Shown piece by piece: positions 61,902-64,000 of a DNA stretch of 64,000 bases. Below the pieces are notes generated by a model. The model made no database searches and had not been told where the DNA came from. It saw only the letters and a list, made by a program, of their open reading frames with translations. The position numbers were made by a program, and so were the translations under genes. Position 1 is the stretch's first letter. Each line of letters starts with the position of its first letter. Origin of the DNA: Acidocella aminolytica 101 = DSM 11237 (GTDB lineage: Bacteria > Pseudomonadota > Alphaproteobacteria > Acetobacterales > Acetobacteraceae); contig NZ_FQVJ01000009.1 of assembly GCF_900129125.1 (NCBI RefSeq), forward strand, positions 1 to 64,000, read 5' to 3'.

Positions 61902-62557
61902 GCCTCACCTTCTCTCTCGCGCATCTGATGGGCGGGATCATCCTGCTCTGCGCCTTCCTGCAACTCTCTCAGAGGCGGCTGGCGGCGATGATCACGCTCT
62001 ACCAGCTTGAGGCGCTGATCCTCTCCGTTGCCGCGCTCTGGCAGGGCTATGCACAGCATGAAATGGCGCTGTATCTGACCGGGCTGATCACCTTTGCCCT
62101 GAAAGCGGTGCTGCTGCCTTGGGGTCTGCGGGAGATCGTGCTGCGGTTCAACATGGTCCGCGCCGTTGAAACCGCGATGCCCATGGCGCTGTCGATGATT
62201 TTGGGCTTAGCGCTCATCGGCGTCGCGGTGCTGGTGGTGCTGCCGACCACGATGCGCTCCATCTCCCTCACGCGGGAGGATCTGGCCATCGCGCTCTCCG
62301 TGGTGCTGCTGGGGCTGCTGCTGATGATCGTGCGGCGCAATGCGCTGGCGCAGATCATTGGGTTTCTGTCCATGGAAAACGGGCTGGTGCTGGCGGCCGT
62401 CGGTATGCCGGGTATGCCATTTGTGGCGGAGTTTTCCGTCGCGCTCCTGGTGCTGCTAGCGTTTCTGGTGGTGGGGGTGTTCCTGCTGCGCATCCGTGAG
62501 CACTTCGACACGCTGGACCTCTCCGGCCTTGAGGAAATTGAAAGGCGGGGCCGGTGA
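61898..62557 (+). CDS. hyfE: HyfE-like membrane subunit
   Basis: The product has 219 residues and six or more helices. It matches HyfE, a NuoK-like protein with an extra part. The C-terminal half has QIIGFLSMENGLVLAAVGMP, the Glu of which is the NuoK channel residue, and RIREHFDTLDLSGLEEIE at the end. ATG 61898 overlaps the hyfC stop; the stop overlaps the hyfF start (GTGA). HyfE is found in hydrogenase-4 type and related complexes, and not in HycB-G formate hydrogenlyase-1. Confidence 0.88.
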   Translation: MSLTFSLAHLMGGIILLCAFLQLSQRRLAAMITLYQLEALILSVAALWQGYAQHEMALYLTGLITFALKAVLLPWGLREIVLRFNMVRAVETAMPMALSMILGLALIGVAVLVVLPTTMRSISLTREDLAIALSVVLLGLLLMIVRRNALAQIIGFLSMENGLVLAAVGMPGMPFVAEFSVALLVLLAFLVVGVFLLRIREHFDTLDLSGLEEIERRGR

Positions 62558-64000
62558 ATTTCGCGCTTTTCGCCATTGGATTGCCATTTGTGGCGGCGGC
62601 CTTGCTGGGGTTGGCGGGCACGCCGCGCCAAGGGGCCATTGGCAACGCCGTTGCTAGCCTGGCCTTGTTCGGCCTTACCTTGGCGGTGTTCTGGGGCCAT
62701 AGCGCCGGGCTGGTCGCAGTGGACCCGCTGGCCGCCTTGTTTGGCACAGTCTCGGGGTTTGTCGGGCTGACGGCCGCCTTGGTGAATATCGGCTATGTCA
62801 GCGCGGATACGGCGCGTATGCCAGCACAGCGTTGGCGGCTTTACCATGCCTTGTTCCAGATTGTGCTGGGCACTACGCTCCTGGGGCTTTACGCGGATAA
62901 TGTCGGGCTGCTCTGGGCGGCGATGGAAGGTGGCACCATCGCCATGACACTGGGGGTAAGCCTCTACCGCACCCCAACAGGGCTGGAAGCTGCGTGGAAA
63001 TATTTCATCCTCGGCGGTGTAGGCATCGGACTCGCTTTGTTTGGCACCATGCTGGTTTATCTGGCTGCGCAGCCTGCCCTGGGGCCCGGTTTTGCGGCGA
63101 TGAGCTTTACCGCCCTCTCCGCCCATGCCGCGCATATGGATGGCGCGTTGTTGACCTTGGCGTTTGTGTTTATCCTGTTCGGCTACGGCACCAAGGCCGC
63201 CTTGGTGCCGCTGCATGGCTGGCTGCCGGATGCTTATGCCGAAGGCCCGGCACCGCTCACCACCGCCCTCTCCGGCCTGCTTATCAACGTGGCGCTACTG
63301 GCCATTTTGCGCTTCCGTCATCTGATGCAAGCCAACGCGGCGGCGGGTGGCTCGGCCATGCCGCCGGGGCCGTTTCTGCTGAGTCTGGGGCTGGCCTCTT
63401 TGTTTCTGGCGGCGTTTTCCTTCTCCCGCCGACGGGATGCGCGGCGGTTTTTCGGATTCTCCTCCATCGAGCAATCCGGCATCTCGGCTTTTGCGTTCGG
63501 CATTGGGGGCCCGGTGGCGATTTTTGGCGGACTGCTGCACATGGTGCTGCATACACTGCTGAAATCGGGCCTGTTTCTGGCGCTGATCCGCGCCGCCAGC
63601 CTGCGCGGCTCGGCTAGTCCGGGGAATTACGGGTTCTCGCATCTGCGTGGGCTGCTGCAGGCGAATAAAAAAGTCGGCTGGCTGCTGGGGGCATGTATCT
63701 TCGCGCTTACCGGCCTGCCACCGTCCGGCTTGTTCGCCAGCGAGTTCATCATCATCAGCCAGACCATCAAGAAGAATCCTTATATGTCTCTGCCGCTGGG
63801 GTTGGGGCTGCTGCTCTGCGCGGTCGCGATCTCGCGGAATATCGGCCCGCTGCTCTTTGCCCCGGCGTCGTATGAAAAGCCCAAACCGGCCGGGCGCGAC
63901 GCGTGGCTGGTGGGGCTGCATCTGGTACTGGTGTTTGTGGTGGCCTTCGCCATGCCGGGACCGCTGGTGAACCTACTCTCTCACGCGGCGGAGACATTAC
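62554..64000 (+). CDS. hyfF: HyfF-like proton-translocating subunit (partial, no stop in window)
   Basis: GTG at 62554 (GTGA overlap with hyfE) opens a frame that stays open for 482 codons to the last base. It is a second NuoL/M/N-type antiporter-like protein. The conserved Glu is in LWAAMEGGTIAM, then WKYFILGGVGIGLALFG, the Lys/His helix GTKAALVPLHGWLPDAYAEG, HMVLHTLLKSGLFL with its Lys, and TGLPPSGLFASEFIIISQTI. The two antiporter-like subunits (HyfB and HyfF) in one operon suggest a coupled ion pump. HyfG, HyfI and the hydrogenase genes would be expected right of the window. Confidence 0.88.
   Translation, partial: MNFALFAIGLPFVAAALLGLAGTPRQGAIGNAVASLALFGLTLAVFWGHSAGLVAVDPLAALFGTVSGFVGLTAALVNIGYVSADTARMPAQRWRLYHALFQIVLGTTLLGLYADNVGLLWAAMEGGTIAMTLGVSLYRTPTGLEAAWKYFILGGVGIGLALFGTMLVYLAAQPALGPGFAAMSFTALSAHAAHMDGALLTLAFVFILFGYGTKAALVPLHGWLPDAYAEGPAPLTTALSGLLINVALLAILRFRHLMQANAAAGGSAMPPGPFLLSLGLASLFLAAFSFSRRRDARRFFGFSSIEQSGISAFAFGIGGPVAIFGGLLHMVLHTLLKSGLFLALIRAASLRGSASPGNYGFSHLRGLLQANKKVGWLLGACIFALTGLPPSGLFASEFIIISQTIKKNPYMSLPLGLGLLLCAVAISRNIGPLLFAPASYEKPKPAGRDAWLVGLHLVLVFVVAFAMPGPLVNLLSHAAETL

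Noticed and set aside
1-64000. tRNA, rRNA, CRISPR arrays or prophage
   Set aside because: No cloverleaf, rRNA-like stretch, regular repeat-spacer array or phage structural gene was seen by eye; a dedicated RNA search would be needed to be sure.

Overview
This window looks like chromosomal DNA of a GC-rich (roughly 60-65%) Gram-negative alphaproteobacterium. The best guess is an acidophilic or acetic-acid-type member of the Acetobacteraceae. The grounds are an Entner-Doudoroff gluconate route, an alphaproteobacterial sucCDAB order, an lptF-lptG-lptD-surA operon, an Udh-type uronate dehydrogenase and a Hyf-type membrane complex. This placement is inferred from protein character, not from an rRNA gene. 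No rRNA, tRNA, CRISPR array or phage was seen.

Layout. 1-331: edge of an IS630-type element that has removed the 5' end of an ABC permease gene (332-1117). 1117-8123: sugar-acid catabolism, with uronate dehydrogenase, a GntR/FCD regulator, a LacI-type regulator with a perfect operator palindrome, an ACS-type MFS transporter, gluconokinase, Edd and Eda. 8142-13913: CtaG-like protein with an Lrp regulator, a flavoprotein, a small membrane protein, the remnant of a deleted SDR gene, ndk and an ABC-F ATPase. 13917-21119: DeoR regulator, YqaA-like membrane protein, and the outer-membrane biogenesis operon lptF-lptG-lptD-surA. 21379-32552: a class III aminotransferase homologue lacking its PLP lysine, purF, a porin, mutL, and an APC permease / amidotransferase / glutamine-synthetase-like group. 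32546-40200: a 55-residue protein, a Crp/Fnr regulator, and housekeeping RNA, DNA and nucleotide genes (rsmD, rluB-like, tadA, rnhB, cvpA, radA, apt). 40211-45476: molybdenum region (moaE, moaD, mobB, a ModE-like regulator and modABC, with a Mo-box-like operator). 45480-53934: a 2OG oxygenase, zapE and the TCA genes sucC-sucD-sucA-sucB. 54031-55171: a complete IS630-family copy with a frameshifted transposase. 55161-59163: a GT4 glycosyltransferase, an LpxH-like phosphoesterase, a lipid kinase and mdh. 59273-64000: hyfB-hyfC-hyfE-hyfF, the last running off the window.

How the genes work together. The left cluster oxidises or phosphorylates sugar acids and sends them through 6-phosphogluconate and KDPG to pyruvate. 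suc and mdh feed the TCA cycle. The Lpt genes, SurA, the LpxH-like enzyme, the glycosyltransferase and the porin build the envelope. The molybdenum block supplies cofactor. The Hyf block would couple a redox module, outside this window, to ion translocation.

I found no clear novel defence or biosynthetic system. The most unusual items are: the aminotransferase with Gln in place of the Schiff-base Lys; the SDR gene reduced to its two ends behind an intact ribosome binding site; an IS insertion that changes only one residue of the neighbouring glycosyltransferase; several uncharacterised operator-like dyads; and an SDR-sized recurrence of compact ATGNCTGA gene overlaps.
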